Source of the DNA: GCA-003244245 sp050700115
GTDB taxonomy: Bacteria > Actinomycetota > Actinomycetes > Mycobacteriales > Pseudonocardiaceae
DNA: 64,000 nt
NCBI GenBank assembly: GCA_050700115.1
Contig: JBOHGG010000029.1
Coordinates: 1-64,000 of the forward strand
Direction of reading: 5' to 3'
The position numbers were made by a program, and so were the translations under genes. The notes under the pieces are model-generated. The model did no database searches. It was not told the origin of the DNA and saw only the letters and a program-made list of their open reading frames with translations. Within the stretch, counting starts at the first letter, position 1; each line of letters begins with the position of its first letter. Shown here piece after piece: positions 1 through 9,511 of the stretch.

Positions 1-277
1 GTGTGTTTGAACTGCTCGACTCCCCGATCCCCCTCACACTCGCCGACAGGTAGCCACGAAGAAACCAGCACAAGCCAGGAACCCGCAGGTCAGCAGCCCC
101 ACGCAACCAAAGATCAAGTAAGTTCGGTTTAACGATCGATCGCCCTCCGGAGATCGTGCGCAACACCAGCCACGGAATCGGAACCGAACTGAGGGGTTGG
201 ATCAACCATCTTGCCGCCGGCCAACGCTGTGACACTGTCTGTTGCCAGTCCGTCACCGCAGGAGTACATTCGAACAC
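1..277. other. Intergenic leader before the HNH gene
   Basis: No convincing coding region is visible. A short frame at 156-506 runs into the nuclease gene in another frame and looks like a shadow. The last bases carry the SOS box and the ribosome-binding site of the next gene. Confidence 0.5.
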
Positions 278-285
278 GTGTTCGA
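270..285. promoter_or_regulatory. SOS (LexA) box
   Basis: The 16-bp perfect palindrome TCGAACACGTGTTCGA fits the Gram-positive/mycobacterial LexA consensus CGAAC-N4-GTTCG at every fixed position. It overlaps the proposed GTG start of the DUF222-HNH gene. Damage-inducible 13E12-family genes of mycobacteria are known to carry such boxes at or in the start of the coding region, so LexA repression is a reasonable inference. Confidence 0.75.
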
Positions 286-1834
286 TACTAGCCACGTTGA
301 GTGGCCGCCGCCACCGGTGGCGGCGCCGCCCGAGGAGGTCATCGACTGCTTGGTCGAGGACCAGCCTGGTACTACGGAGCCGGTGCGTTGGTCGGAGTAC
401 CTCCCGGACGGGTTGCTGGCCGACCTGCTGGCGCAGCCCGCTCAGACCGGCCCGGAACATCGCGAGTTCGAGGCCCTGGAGCGGGTGGGTGGCTGGGAGC
501 GGGTGATCGCGTGGGCGCAGGCCCGGCAACTGCGGGAGATGGCGTCGTTCATCGACAGCGCGCAGGCTCGGAACAAGGCAATGGGAGCCTGCGACTCTCA
601 GGCCCACGACTCGGCGGTGGCCGAGGTCGGTCTGATGCTGACCGCGTCGGCGCGGACTGCGGCCTGCCGGGTGGGTGACGCCTGGTCGTTGTGTACCCGG
701 TTACCGGCCACGCTGGCGGCGATGGAGGCAGGCAGGATCACCCTGGTCAAGGCCCGCATCCTCGACACCGAGACCCTGAACCTCTCCGAGGAGCACACCG
801 CGGCGGTCGAAGCGAAGGTGCTGACCAAAGCATCGAAGCAGACCCCGGGACAGTTGCGGGCCGCGACGCGTCGGGCGGTGCTGGTGGCTGATCCCGCGGC
901 CGCTGCCAAGCGGGCCGAGCAGGCCCGGCGTGAGCGCGGGGTGCGGATGTGGCCCGAGCCCGACGGGATGGCCACCCTGTGCGCCTACCTGCCGGCCGGA
1001 GACGCCGTCGGGGTGTTCGCGGTGATCGACGACTACGCCCGCCGCGCCGGGTTCCCCGGTGATGCGCGCAGCATGGACGCCCGCCGCGGCGATGCGCTGG
1101 TCGACCTGGTGCTCAACCCCACCGGCTGGGCCAGTACAGCCACCAGCGCCGCCCGCGACCACACCACCCAGCCCGACCACAGCCACCACACCACCGGTAC
1201 CACCGCCGCACCCGGCGCCCACGATGACTCCCCGGCAGCCCCCAGCGCCACCGGCTCTGCGGGCTGCCGGTGTGAGTGCGGGCGGTGTCGGCGCGGTGGT
1301 GGGGTGGATGTTCGGGTCACCATCCCCTACACCGCGCTGCTGGGTGCCGATGACCTGCCCGGGGAACTGGCCGGCTACGGGCCGATCCCGGCCGCAGTAG
1401 CCCGAGATCTTGCCGCCGGGGGCACCTGGCGGCGCGTCCTCACCGACCCCGCCTCAGGCCGGCCCCTGGATTACGGCACCACCCGCTACCGGCCCCCAGC
1501 CCACCTCGCCGGGCTGGTGATCACCCGTGACCAGACCTGCCAGTTCCCGGGCTGCCGGGTACCGGCCCACCGCTGCGACCTCGACCACGGCGTTGCTTAC
1601 GACCCCGACAATGACAGCGGTCCGACCAGCGAGACCAACATCGGCCCCAAATGCCGAAACCATCATCAGATCAAACAGGCCCCCGGCTGGTCAGTCACCC
1701 ACCACCCCGACGGCTGCACCACCTGGGTAACCCCCAGCGGACACACCTACCACTCCCAACCACCACCACTAACCGACCCCGAACCACTCACCACCCGCCC
1801 GACACCCGACCCGGACGAACCCCCACCGTTTTAG
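278..1834 (+). CDS. DUF222 / HNH endonuclease (13E12 repeat family)
   Basis: The protein has about 518 residues. Its N-terminal two thirds is the alpha-helical DUF222 region of actinobacterial 13E12 repeat proteins. The C-terminal part is an HNH nuclease module with the zinc/metal signature CQFPGC, then CDLDH, an Asn, and CRNHH around residues 420-470. A low-complexity His/Thr/Ala stretch near residues 285-335 is typical of the family. A frame also opens at TTG 242, but an AGGAG at 260-264 precedes GTG 278, which begins MFDTSHVEWPPPP-like sequence as in homologues, so I prefer 278. The gene stands alone and its start sits inside an SOS box. The family is repeated in many actinobacterial genomes and its biological role is unsettled; a nuclease activity is inferred from the motif. 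Confidence 0.9.
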   Translation: MFDTSHVEWPPPPVAAPPEEVIDCLVEDQPGTTEPVRWSEYLPDGLLADLLAQPAQTGPEHREFEALERVGGWERVIAWAQARQLREMASFIDSAQARNKAMGACDSQAHDSAVAEVGLMLTASARTAACRVGDAWSLCTRLPATLAAMEAGRITLVKARILDTETLNLSEEHTAAVEAKVLTKASKQTPGQLRAATRRAVLVADPAAAAKRAEQARRERGVRMWPEPDGMATLCAYLPAGDAVGVFAVIDDYARRAGFPGDARSMDARRGDALVDLVLNPTGWASTATSAARDHTTQPDHSHHTTGTTAAPGAHDDSPAAPSATGSAGCRCECGRCRRGGGVDVRVTIPYTALLGADDLPGELAGYGPIPAAVARDLAAGGTWRRVLTDPASGRPLDYGTTRYRPPAHLAGLVITRDQTCQFPGCRVPAHRCDLDHGVAYDPDNDSGPTSETNIGPKCRNHHQIKQAPGWSVTHHPDGCTTWVTPSGHTYHSQPPPLTDPEPLTTRPTPDPDEPPPF

Positions 1835-1947
1835 TGCGCCACCAGGCGCTGGCTGAAGCAGTCACACCCCTTCCGGACGTCGCTCTCGTCGGGTTCACGG
1901 GGACGCGGCACCGATACACGCCCGGCTATTGACGGCCGTGCCGTCTA

Positions 1948-3015
1948 TCAGCTCGACGTGGCGGGAACTGCCTCCACGAGGCTGACCAGGCCGGTGCTCG
2001 GCACGATACGGGTCAGCCGAAGCCCAGCACGATCAAGCAGTGTGCGGTGCTCCGCCTCGGTGCGTTGGCGACCACCAGAGGTCATGACCAGCAATTCCAA
2101 GTCCACCAGTTTGGCCATCGACGGCGCCGCACCCTCCGGCAGCACGAACTCAGCGAGCAGAACGCAGGCGGTGTCGGCCATCGCAGCCCGACACGTGCTC
2201 AGGATTTCCACGGCGTGATCGTCGTCCCAGCTCGGGATGATGTTGCTCAGCAGGTAGGCATCGCCACCTTCCGGTATCGAGTCGAAGAAGTCCCCGCTCA
2301 CCACGTTGCAGCGGTCGACAACCTCGGTGCCGGAAATGTCATCGTCGGCGCCGGCCACGACTGCCGGCACGTCGAACAGCACTCCCTGAAGGTGCGGGTG
2401 GGCGGACAGGATCGCGGCGAGCAGGCTGCCACGCCCGCCGCCAACATCCACTACCATGCTGAACCGGCCGAAATCGTAGGCCGCCACGATGCTCGCGGCC
2501 GCACTCGTGGAAATCGAGGTCATGGCCGCATCGAAGACCGCCGCATCCTCGGGATGTTCCGCCAAGTAGTCGAAGAGCTTCGCACTGTGGACTCGATCAA
2601 ACGCCGATTTCCCGGTCTGGACGGTCTCGTACAGATCGGTCCACGGGTAACGGTGAAACGGCATCCCGAACATCGTCGCCCAGCCCCGTAGCGAGCCGGG
2701 GACGTCGCTGCGCAGCAGCTCACCGAGCGGGGTCAGGGCGAACCGCCGATTCTCCAACTCGGCGACGACTCCGACATCGCTGAGCACTCGCAACAGCCGA
2801 TACAGCGCCGGGCCGTGCGCGCCTACCAGCTCCGCGATCTCATCCACGGGCCGGGGACCGGCGGCCAGCGTGTCCGCGACTCCGAACCTAGCGACCACAC
2901 TGATCGCCTGGGAGACGAGAGCTCCCATGGTCAGCTGACGCATCGCGACCGCAGGTGGCAGCTCCTTTGATGAGTTTGATGAGCCAGCCAGGATCGGTGT
3001 TTCCTCAACTGCCAT
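1948..3015 (-). CDS. SAM-dependent O-methyltransferase (acetylserotonin/hydroxyneurosporene type)
   Basis: This is a 355-residue protein with the two-part layout of class I plant-type O-methyltransferases. An N-terminal winged-helix dimerisation domain (about residues 20-110, LYRLLRVLSDVGV) is followed by a Rossmann SAM-binding domain whose glycine loop VVDVGGGRGSLL lies near residue 190. A frame upstream of the start exists, but ATG 3015 is preceded on the coding strand by ACGGGGGT at good spacing. Such enzymes methylate hydroxyls of small aromatic or polyketide metabolites; the substrate here is unknown. It is divergent from the metallo-hydrolase gene at 3171 across about 155 bp, so the two may share a control region. 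Confidence 0.85.
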   Translation of the reverse strand: MAVEETPILAGSSNSSKELPPAVAMRQLTMGALVSQAISVVARFGVADTLAAGPRPVDEIAELVGAHGPALYRLLRVLSDVGVVAELENRRFALTPLGELLRSDVPGSLRGWATMFGMPFHRYPWTDLYETVQTGKSAFDRVHSAKLFDYLAEHPEDAAVFDAAMTSISTSAAASIVAAYDFGRFSMVVDVGGGRGSLLAAILSAHPHLQGVLFDVPAVVAGADDDISGTEVVDRCNVVSGDFFDSIPEGGDAYLLSNIIPSWDDDHAVEILSTCRAAMADTACVLLAEFVLPEGAAPSMAKLVDLELLVMTSGGRQRTEAEHRTLLDRAGLRLTRIVPSTGLVSLVEAVPATSS

Positions 3016-3170
3016 TGTGACCCCCGTACATTGCTCGCGACTGCAACATCCTGGTCGGATCTTCACCTGGGTGACGCGATCCCACGGTAGTGGCGGGGCC
3101 ACTCACCGGGAAGTGTCGGTGCCAGATGCTGCCGGCGGCCCCTTCACGAGCCGAACAGAGAGGACACCTG

Positions 3171-3905
3171 ATGCAGACCAGGGTCAACGAGATCGCCGAC
3201 GGGATCTACCGGATCTCCACGCTGGTCCCGGATATCGGCGCGACCGGGTTCACGTTCAACCAATTCCTCGTCCGGGCCGAGGAGCCGCTGCTGTTCCACA
3301 CCGGCCACCGCTCCATGTTCCCGTCGGTCAGCGAGGCGATCACGTCGGTGGTGCCGGTCGAGCAGCTGAGGTGGATCACCTTCGGCCACGTCGAGTCCGA
3401 CGAGTGCGGGTCGATGAACCTGTTCCTCGACGCCGCCCCGGGTTCCCAGGTGGCCCACGGGGCGCTGGGCTGCATGGTGTCGCTGGACGAGATGGCCGAT
3501 CGGCGGCCGAGGCCGCTGGCGGACGGCGAGGTGATCGACCTCGGTGGCAAGCGAGTACGCCACATCGACACCCCGCATGTTCCGCACGGATGGGAGGCGC
3601 GGGTGTTGTTCGAGGAGACCACCCGAACGCTGCTCTGCGGTGACCTGTTCGCCCACCTGGGGGGTGGTCCCGCCCTCACCGAAAGCGACATCGTCGGGCC
3701 GGCCGATCAGGGGGAGGACATCTTCCACGCCACCTGCCTGACGCCGAACACGGGCGCCACCATGCGGCGTCTCGCCGAGCTCGAACCCACCACCCTGGCC
3801 CTCATGCACGGCTCGTCGTTCACTGGGGACTGCGCTGGGGCACTACGGCGCCTCGCCGACGGCTATGACGCCCGGCTGAGCGCCGCCACCCCCCACGGCG
3901 CCTGA
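3171..3905 (+). CDS. MBL-fold metallo-hydrolase, flavodiiron-like (ODP) type
   Basis: The 244-residue protein has a metallo-beta-lactamase fold. The metal site is H-x-E-x-D (HVESDE near residue 80), as in flavodiiron/ODP diiron proteins, rather than the HxHxDH of zinc hydrolases. Later ligands include the His of DTPHVPHGW, the Asp of LLCGDLF and the His of ALMHGSS. There is no flavodoxin domain. An AGAGAGGA precedes ATG 3171, and the longer upstream frame from 3090 has no family similarity. Relatives bind two irons and reduce oxygen or NO, or act as uncharacterised hydrolases; the role here is not known. Confidence 0.8.
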   Translation: MQTRVNEIADGIYRISTLVPDIGATGFTFNQFLVRAEEPLLFHTGHRSMFPSVSEAITSVVPVEQLRWITFGHVESDECGSMNLFLDAAPGSQVAHGALGCMVSLDEMADRRPRPLADGEVIDLGGKRVRHIDTPHVPHGWEARVLFEETTRTLLCGDLFAHLGGGPALTESDIVGPADQGEDIFHATCLTPNTGATMRRLAELEPTTLALMHGSSFTGDCAGALRRLADGYDARLSAATPHGA

Positions 3906-3960
3906 CGGTGCCGGGCTGACCTGCGGCATCGGAGGCGACGGTGGATCCAAGGTGGCGCGC

Positions 3961-4020
3961 CGTGAACTCGACGGGACGGACGTGTGAACGACCGAGAACG
4001 TCGGTGGGGTCGAGTTCACG
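3961..4020. repeat. REP-like inverted-repeat element, copy A
   Basis: Twelve-base arms CGTGAACTCGAC (3961-3972) and GTCGAGTTCACG (4009-4020) are perfectly complementary. The centre has a second inner pair, GACGT near 3979 and ACGTC near 3998. The same architecture recurs at 29471-29533 with 14-base arms. It lies in the gap between two gene ends and could act as a terminator-like hairpin or be a small non-autonomous repeat. Confidence 0.75.
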
Positions 4021-4059
4021 GACATTGGCGACCGGCTCCAGAATGCGGTCCGGACTGCG

Positions 4060-6067
4060 CTAACCGGCCAATGCGGCCGGGAGTTCGCTGCGGGAGGAGA
4101 TGGCCAGCTTGGCGTAGGCGTGGGTGAGGTGGACCTCGATGGTGCGGAGTGTGACGAACAGTGCCTGGGCTATCTCGCGGTTTGGCAGTCCGGCAGCGGC
4201 CATCTCGGCGACCCGGCGCTCGCTGGCGGTCAGCGCTTCGACACCGCTGTGCCGCAGCCGGCGAGGTCGGGACCCAGCCGCGCGCAGCTCGACCAGGGCT
4301 CGCTCGGCCAGCGCCCGGGCACCGCAGCGGTGCGCGAGGTCCCGGCCGGCGGCCAGCGGGCCACGGGCGTCGGTGCGCCGGCCGCAGCGGCGGATGGCCG
4401 CGCCAAGGTCAACCAACGCATGGGCGTGTTCCAGCCGCGCCGGCGATCGACCCAGCACGGCCACCGCCTGGCCGAGCAGTTGCTCCCCCCGGCGCCCACC
4501 TTCGGCCAGACCCAGCGCGCGCAACGCCACCCCGGTGGCGCGGTCGCTGCGCAGCGACTGGGCCAGTTCGAGCTCCGCTCCGGCGAGGCGCCGGGCCTGA
4601 TCCGCACGGCCGAGCGCCAGCTCCACCAGGGCGGCCTCGGAACGCCACGGACGCACCGCGGGGTTATCCCGCATGGGGGATCCTGGCCGGCGCCCGTACT
4701 CGGACAGATCGGCCAGCCCAGGCTCCAACTCGCCCCGCGCCACCCGCAGCCGGCCCCGGGCGAAGAGCAAAAAGTTGATCATCATGAAGTCGCCGAGCTC
4801 ACCGTCGCCGTCCACCGCGACCAGCGCCGCCTGCGCCTCGTCCAGGGCACCCCGCTCCACCAGCGTCTCCACCAGCGTCGCGGTGACCATCCGGCGCAGG
4901 AACCATCGCTGCCTTCGGTGACGTCCAGGGACGCCCGCGCATGCGCCTCGGCGGCGGGCAGGTCACCGGCCCGTAGCGCGGTCATCGCCAGGAAACACGA
5001 GCAGCGGGCGAAGGTGAGGATGGAGCCCTGCGCTCGGGCTTTCGCGAGGATCGCCTGCCACCAGGTGTTCGCCGCGGCTAACTCATCGGCTACCGACAGC
5101 GCGAACCCGCAGTCCCAGAGGGTGTTGGTCGTGGTGGCAGCGTCGACGGGCAGGTCCCCGCTCGCGGCCCACCGCGCCACCTCCGCAACCCGGGAAAGGG
5201 GCCAGGCCGCCAGGACCCCGTGCAGGGCCAGCGAGCCGAGCAGGCACCGGCCGGGGTGTCCTCGACGGCGTCCGGATCGATCGCGTCGGCGCGGGCCCGG
5301 GCGGTCGCCAAGGTGGCCGGGTGCAGCCGGCCGGCGGTGATCAGGTCAGCCTCGGCCAGCAGGGCCGGCTCACGTTCACCGGCCGCCCGGGCGTCGGTCA
5401 CCGCCCGCTCCAGTGTGGCCACCGCCTCCCCGTAACCGCCGGGTGGCACGTGGATGACTCCGAGCTCACGGGCCATAGCGGCCCGCTCAGCAGGATCGGG
5501 GGTCGCTGCGACGGCGGCCCGGTAGTGCTCGGCGCCGGAGTCGTCGCCGGCCAGCAGCGCGCAGCGCCCGAGCAGCCGCAACAACCCGGGAAGCGTCCCG
5601 CGCGGCGGGGGCTCGGCCAGCGCCCGCCGCAGGAACTCCGCCGTGACCACAAGCCAGTACAGCCCGTGCAGGGCGGCGAAGGACGCGTCGCCCGGGCTGG
5701 CCCTATCCCTCTCGGCCGCATCCCCGTTGGCCGCATCGCGGCGCCGGCCCAGTGGCTCGGCAGCCGGCGCCGCGGCGCCGACGAACAACGCCTTCCTGCG
5801 CGCCAGGTCGGCGAGCGCCACCTCAGCCTCGAAGAGCTGCCGGACGACGCCCCACGGGAAGTCCTGTTCCAGCTCGCCACCGCGCGCCGCAAGCACAGCG
5901 AATCCGCTGGCCATCGCGCGGGCGGCGGCCAGCAACCGGGACTTCCCGATGCCGGGCGGGCCCTCGATGACCGCCATCCCACCCAGGCCGTCGCGGGCGG
6001 CGGTGAGCGCTGCATCGAGGACCGCCAGCTCATGGTCGCGCTCCAGGAGCAGCCGGATCCGCGGCAC
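4060..6067 (-). pseudogene. LuxR-family AAA+/TPR regulator, degraded
   Basis: Three pieces in different frames add up to one large LuxR-family (LAL/MalT-like) regulator. The N-terminal piece has the Walker A loop EGPPGIGKSRLL. The middle TPR-like piece is readable from about 5240 down to 4910. The C-terminal piece (about 4900 to 4060) ends in a LuxR HTH with LTASERRVAEMAAAGLPNRE and the recognition helix TLRTIEVHL. The reading frame shifts near 5240 and near 4900. In addition, the stretch that should carry Walker B and the rest of the ATPase after FAALHGLYWLV is missing, so the remaining ~670 codons are well short of the usual 850-1000. GTG 6067 is a plausible old start. The gene is probably dead; it points away from the oxidoreductase at 6188. 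Confidence 0.8.
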
Positions 6068-6187
6068 GTCCTGATGGTAGGTGCAGTGTTTCGGTTCGGC
6101 GTCGAAAACCTTTCGGTCTCGCCACGATGTGCCGGCTGGGGTGAGCTCGCGAGCATCAGGCGACACCATTGCAGACAGGAGTTCCCC

Positions 6188-7180
6188 ATGTTGCACACCC
6201 CGCTTTGTGACGTCCTCGGCATCGAGGTGCCGATCATCTGTGCGCCCTTCGGGCCGATCGACTCAGTCGAGCTCGCCGCGGCGGTGTGCGCGGCGGGTGG
6301 GCTCGGCAGCCTGGGTACCGCAGCCCGTGCACTGCCCGAGCTCCGCGAGCAGTGGGCCAGGCTGCGCGACCGAACCGACCGTCCGTTCGCGATCAATCAC
6401 ACCGTCCGGCCGCTCGACGAGGAGGCGTTCACCGCCACCATCGAGTTCGGACCGGCCGTGATCAGCTTCCATCTCGCGGTCTGCCCGGACCTCATCGCGC
6501 GAGCCCACGACGCCGGGATCCGCTGGATACAGCAGGTGATGAATCGCGATCAAGCCGACCAGGCGCTGTCGGCAGGCGCCGACGTGCTCATCGCGCAGGG
6601 GTGGGAGGCTGGCGGGCAGGCGGGCTTCGTCTCCACCATGGTGCTGGTCCCCCAAGTCGTCGACCTCGCTGGCAACGTCCCGGTCGTCGCCGCGGGCGGG
6701 ATCGCCGACGGCCGCGGGATGGCCGCCGCGCTGGCGCTCGGCGCTGCCGGCGTCGCGATGGGCACCCGGTTTTTGGCCAGCACCGAGATGGCGATCAGCG
6801 AGCAGTGGAAGCAGCGGATCGTCGCCGCTGACGCAGTCGACGCCGTGAGAGTGCCCAACAGCGAGCGAGTCATGGGGCCCGCCAACCGCCCGGGCGTGCC
6901 TCCCTTCGCACCCCGCGCACTGCGCACCCCGCTCATCGACGCTCTCACCGATCACCCTGGCTCGGTGGACCCGGCGGTGGTCGGCCCGGGGCTGCTCGCC
7001 GCGGTCGCTCGCGGGCGCGTCGACGAGTATCTGCCCTTCACCGGCCAGACCGCCGGCCTGATCAACGACATCCGGCCGGCGGCCGAGATCATCACCACGG
7101 TACTGGCCGAGACGCACACAGCTTTGACTTCCGCCGCCGGGTCCATGGCGGTCAGTCGTCGGCCCACTCCTGCGCGGTGA
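6188..7180 (+). CDS. NAD(P)H-dependent flavin oxidoreductase (nitronate monooxygenase family)
   Basis: The 330-residue protein has the FMN-binding TIM barrel of the 2-nitropropane dioxygenase/nitronate monooxygenase family. Visible marks are the N-terminal APFGPIDS loop, IAQGWEAGGQAGF (phosphate/nitronate side), and VVAAGGIADGRGMAAALALGA followed by GVAMGTRF, the FMN phosphate-binding strands. AGGAG at 6178-6182 sets ATG 6188; a longer upstream frame overlaps the regulator remnant and is not needed. The family oxidises alkyl nitronates or acts as enoyl-ACP-reductase-like FabK enzymes; the substrate cannot be told from sequence. Its last 29 bp overlap a small convergent gene. Confidence 0.85.
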   Translation: MLHTPLCDVLGIEVPIICAPFGPIDSVELAAAVCAAGGLGSLGTAARALPELREQWARLRDRTDRPFAINHTVRPLDEEAFTATIEFGPAVISFHLAVCPDLIARAHDAGIRWIQQVMNRDQADQALSAGADVLIAQGWEAGGQAGFVSTMVLVPQVVDLAGNVPVVAAGGIADGRGMAAALALGAAGVAMGTRFLASTEMAISEQWKQRIVAADAVDAVRVPNSERVMGPANRPGVPPFAPRALRTPLIDALTDHPGSVDPAVVGPGLLAAVARGRVDEYLPFTGQTAGLINDIRPAAEIITTVLAETHTALTSAAGSMAVSRRPTPAR

Positions 7181-7352
7181 GCGTGGCGGCCCGAAGCGCA
7201 TCGCTGACCCTGCGGGCCTCGTCGCGAGTGAGCGCGACGGTCTGACCCCGAACGGTGAGAGTCAGGTAGGGGTCGAGGTCGTATGCCTCGACCCGGACCA
7301 GCGATTCGCCCCTCGACGTTCCGATATACACGGATGCGATCATCGCCTTCAC
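7152..7352 (-). CDS. Small conserved-looking hypothetical protein
   Basis: This is a 66-residue protein, GTG start at 7352 or ATG at 7343, with the composition of a real actinobacterial gene: beta-rich first half (VRVEAYDLDPYLTLTVRGQ) then a helix with DEARRVSDALRAAT. It overlaps the end of the oxidoreductase by 29 bp on the opposite strand. I do not recognise a family and suggest no function. Confidence 0.55.
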   Translation of the reverse strand: MKAMIASVYIGTSRGESLVRVEAYDLDPYLTLTVRGQTVALTRDEARRVSDALRAATLTAQEWADD

Positions 7353-7468
7353 CCCGGCGTCTCAGCGGTTGGAGTCCCTCTGGACATAGATGCCGAAACG
7401 ACGGGGGGAAATACCTCGACGTCAGCGGGCCTGCGCTGCTCCCTCCGACACGTCGAGCACCGCCGGGG

Positions 7469-8308
7469 CTAGGGCTTACGGCCGACCGCTCCGACGAGGA
7501 GGAGTTGCGCGGGGTCCCGCGGCTTAAGCCGCGGGCCATCGGGCCACCAGTCGGTGCAAGGGACCAGGCCCGGCTCGACCAGTTCCAAGCCCGGGTACGT
7601 GCTCTCGAGCTCGGCGCGGGTGCGGAAATATCCGTTGCCCAGGGTGCGCAGGAAGGCCTGTTCGATCTTCTGAGCGAGTTCGCTCAGCTCGGCGGGGGTC
7701 TTGGGGTCGAGGAAGTGGCTGCTCGACACGTAAGAGCCCGACGGCAGGGCATCGATGAATTCCTGCATGATGTTCTGCAGGCTGCGCTCGCCGTCGTAGT
7801 GGAGCAACGTCCCCATTTGGAACAGCGCGATCGGCTCAGAGAAGTCGAGGTACTTGCGTACGACCTCGTTGTTGACGATCGTGTGTGGCTCGAAGATGTC
7901 AGCATCGATCAAGTGGGTTTGGTCGTTCTCCTCAAGCAGCGCCCGGCCGTGTGCGAGCACGACCGGGTCGTTGTCGACGTACACTACGCGGGCGTCGGGC
8001 TGGATTCGCTGGGCAACCTGGTGAACGTTCTCCGCCGTGGGCAGTCCTGACCCGCAGTCGAGGAACTGGGTGATGCCCGCCTCCTCGGCGAGAAATCGGG
8101 TCACCCGGATCAGGAAATTCCTGTTATCCCAGGCGAGCAACCTGGCCTGTGGGGTAATCTTCAAAACCTGCCAAAGAAGCTCTCGGTCGATCTCGTAATT
8201 GTCCTTGCCTCCCAGGAATGCGTCGTAGACCCGAGCAATGCTCGGCTTGGTCGTGTCGATGTAAACTGGCGTGAAATCATCCGACAGTGGGTCGCCAGTA
8301 CCGGGCAT
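7469..8308 (-). CDS. DUF574-family SAM-dependent methyltransferase (SAV2177-like)
   Basis: The 279-residue protein shows the DUF574 hallmarks: IARVYDAFLGGKDNYEIDRE near the N-terminus, the SAM-binding FLDCGSGLPTAENVH loop, the acidic YVDNDPVVLAH strand and the C-terminal GWWPDG-like segment. ATG 8308 has GGGAGG six bases upstream. These proteins are abundant in actinomycetes next to XRE/DUF397 genes and their substrates are unknown. It is transcribed away from the XRE regulator at 8517, and two 21-bp direct repeats lie upstream of it at 8327-8368. Confidence 0.88.
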   Translation of the reverse strand: MPGTGDPLSDDFTPVYIDTTKPSIARVYDAFLGGKDNYEIDRELLWQVLKITPQARLLAWDNRNFLIRVTRFLAEEAGITQFLDCGSGLPTAENVHQVAQRIQPDARVVYVDNDPVVLAHGRALLEENDQTHLIDADIFEPHTIVNNEVVRKYLDFSEPIALFQMGTLLHYDGERSLQNIMQEFIDALPSGSYVSSSHFLDPKTPAELSELAQKIEQAFLRTLGNGYFRTRAELESTYPGLELVEPGLVPCTDWWPDGPRLKPRDPAQLLLVGAVGRKP

Positions 8309-8326
8309 CGGGGACCTCCCAGACGT

Positions 8327-8368
8327 TTGCAGTACGGGTCCGGACCGTTGCAGTACAGGTCTGGACAC
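8327..8368. promoter_or_regulatory. Tandem 21-bp direct repeat, candidate operator
   Basis: Two adjacent 21-bp units, both starting TTGCAGTAC (8327-8347 and 8348-8368), differ at only a few positions. They sit between the divergent DUF574 methyltransferase and XRE regulator genes, just upstream of the methyltransferase. This is the expected place for binding sites of the XRE protein; binding itself is inference. Confidence 0.55.
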
Positions 8369-8516
8369 AGCCAAGGGTATGCGCGCGGACGCACCCGGTA
8401 AACGACGGGTGGTGCTTTGACCGTGCACCGCAGCGCGGTACGTTGAGTGATCGAGTGTCCGGCAGCGACCGCGCCACGCGAGTGCGGGACACTGGAACCA
8501 CGCTGGAGGTGCGTTC

Positions 8517-9413
8517 GTGGCCATAGTCGATCCCACTGATGCATCCCATAATCCTGCTGCTGCTCAGAGTGGTAGCCCCACGGCCCGCCGCATCATCTTG
8601 GGCGCCCGCCTGCGCCGGCTGCGTGAGGCTGTCGAGATCTCGCGCGCGGAGGCTGGCTACGCTATCCGTGGTTCTGAGTCGAAGATCAGCCGGCTTGAGC
8701 TCGGCAGGGTCAGCTTCAAACCGCGGGACGTGACCGACCTGCTCACCATGTACGGGGTGACGGATTCCGAGGAGCGCGAGGTGCTCCTCGAGATGGTCAC
8801 GGCATCCAACGAGCCCGGCTGGTGGCACCGCTACACCGATATGGTGGCCGACTGGTTCGAGAACTACCTCGGGCTGGAGGAGTCGGCGTCCCGGATCCAG
8901 ACCTACGAGCTGCAGTTCCTGCCCGGCCTGATGCAGACCGAGGACTACGCAAGGGCGATCGCGACCCGCGGCTGGTTTCAGCTGGAGAACCAGAGGGCGG
9001 AACGCCAGGTCGCGATGCGGATGCGGCGCCAGGCGCTGCTTGCCCGGCCAGATGCCCCCAAGCTGTGGGCGGTCATCGACGAGTCCGTGCTGCACCGTCC
9101 GATCGGCGGCAGGCGGGTGATGCTGGCGCAGATCGAGCACCTCATCGCTCTCACCAAGCGGCCCAACATCACCCTGCAGGTCGTGCCCTATCCGCTCAGC
9201 GGGTACGCGGCCGAAGGTCCGTTCAGCATGCTGCGCTTCGCCGAGCCGGAGCTGCCTGATGTGGTGTACATCGAACATCTCAGTGGTGCGCTCTACCTGG
9301 ACAAGCGATCCGAAACCGAGCTGTACAGCAGGGTCTTCGACCGGCTGATGGTGGACGCCAAGACGCCCGATCACAGCAGGCAACTGCTGGCGAAGGTACG
9401 CGCAGAGATCTGA
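8517..9413 (+). CDS. XRE-family regulator with DUF5753 domain
   Basis: The 298-residue protein begins with a helix-turn-helix (about residues 26-80: ILGARLRRLREA, then SESKISRLELGR). The rest is the DUF5753 ligand/partner domain with YELQFLPGLMQTEDYARA and the conserved LWAVIDESVLHRPIGG. GGAGG at 8505-8509 fixes GTG 8517. Such proteins (BldB/WhiJ/Scr1-type systems) are paired with small DUF397 proteins, as here with the gene at 9601. They act as developmental or antibiotic-linked regulators in Streptomyces. The likely targets are the repeats at 8327-8368 and the palindromic promoter at 9512-9575. Confidence 0.92.
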   Translation: MAIVDPTDASHNPAAAQSGSPTARRIILGARLRRLREAVEISRAEAGYAIRGSESKISRLELGRVSFKPRDVTDLLTMYGVTDSEEREVLLEMVTASNEPGWWHRYTDMVADWFENYLGLEESASRIQTYELQFLPGLMQTEDYARAIATRGWFQLENQRAERQVAMRMRRQALLARPDAPKLWAVIDESVLHRPIGGRRVMLAQIEHLIALTKRPNITLQVVPYPLSGYAAEGPFSMLRFAEPELPDVVYIEHLSGALYLDKRSETELYSRVFDRLMVDAKTPDHSRQLLAKVRAEI

Positions 9414-9511
9414 GTGGCCTGAGCCCCGGCCCGCCGAATCAGGCCTGCTAGAGCCCGTCTTTGCACCGGCGCCGTCCCACTCCTGACAGGTTCGCGCCCG
9501 CTCATCCCACT

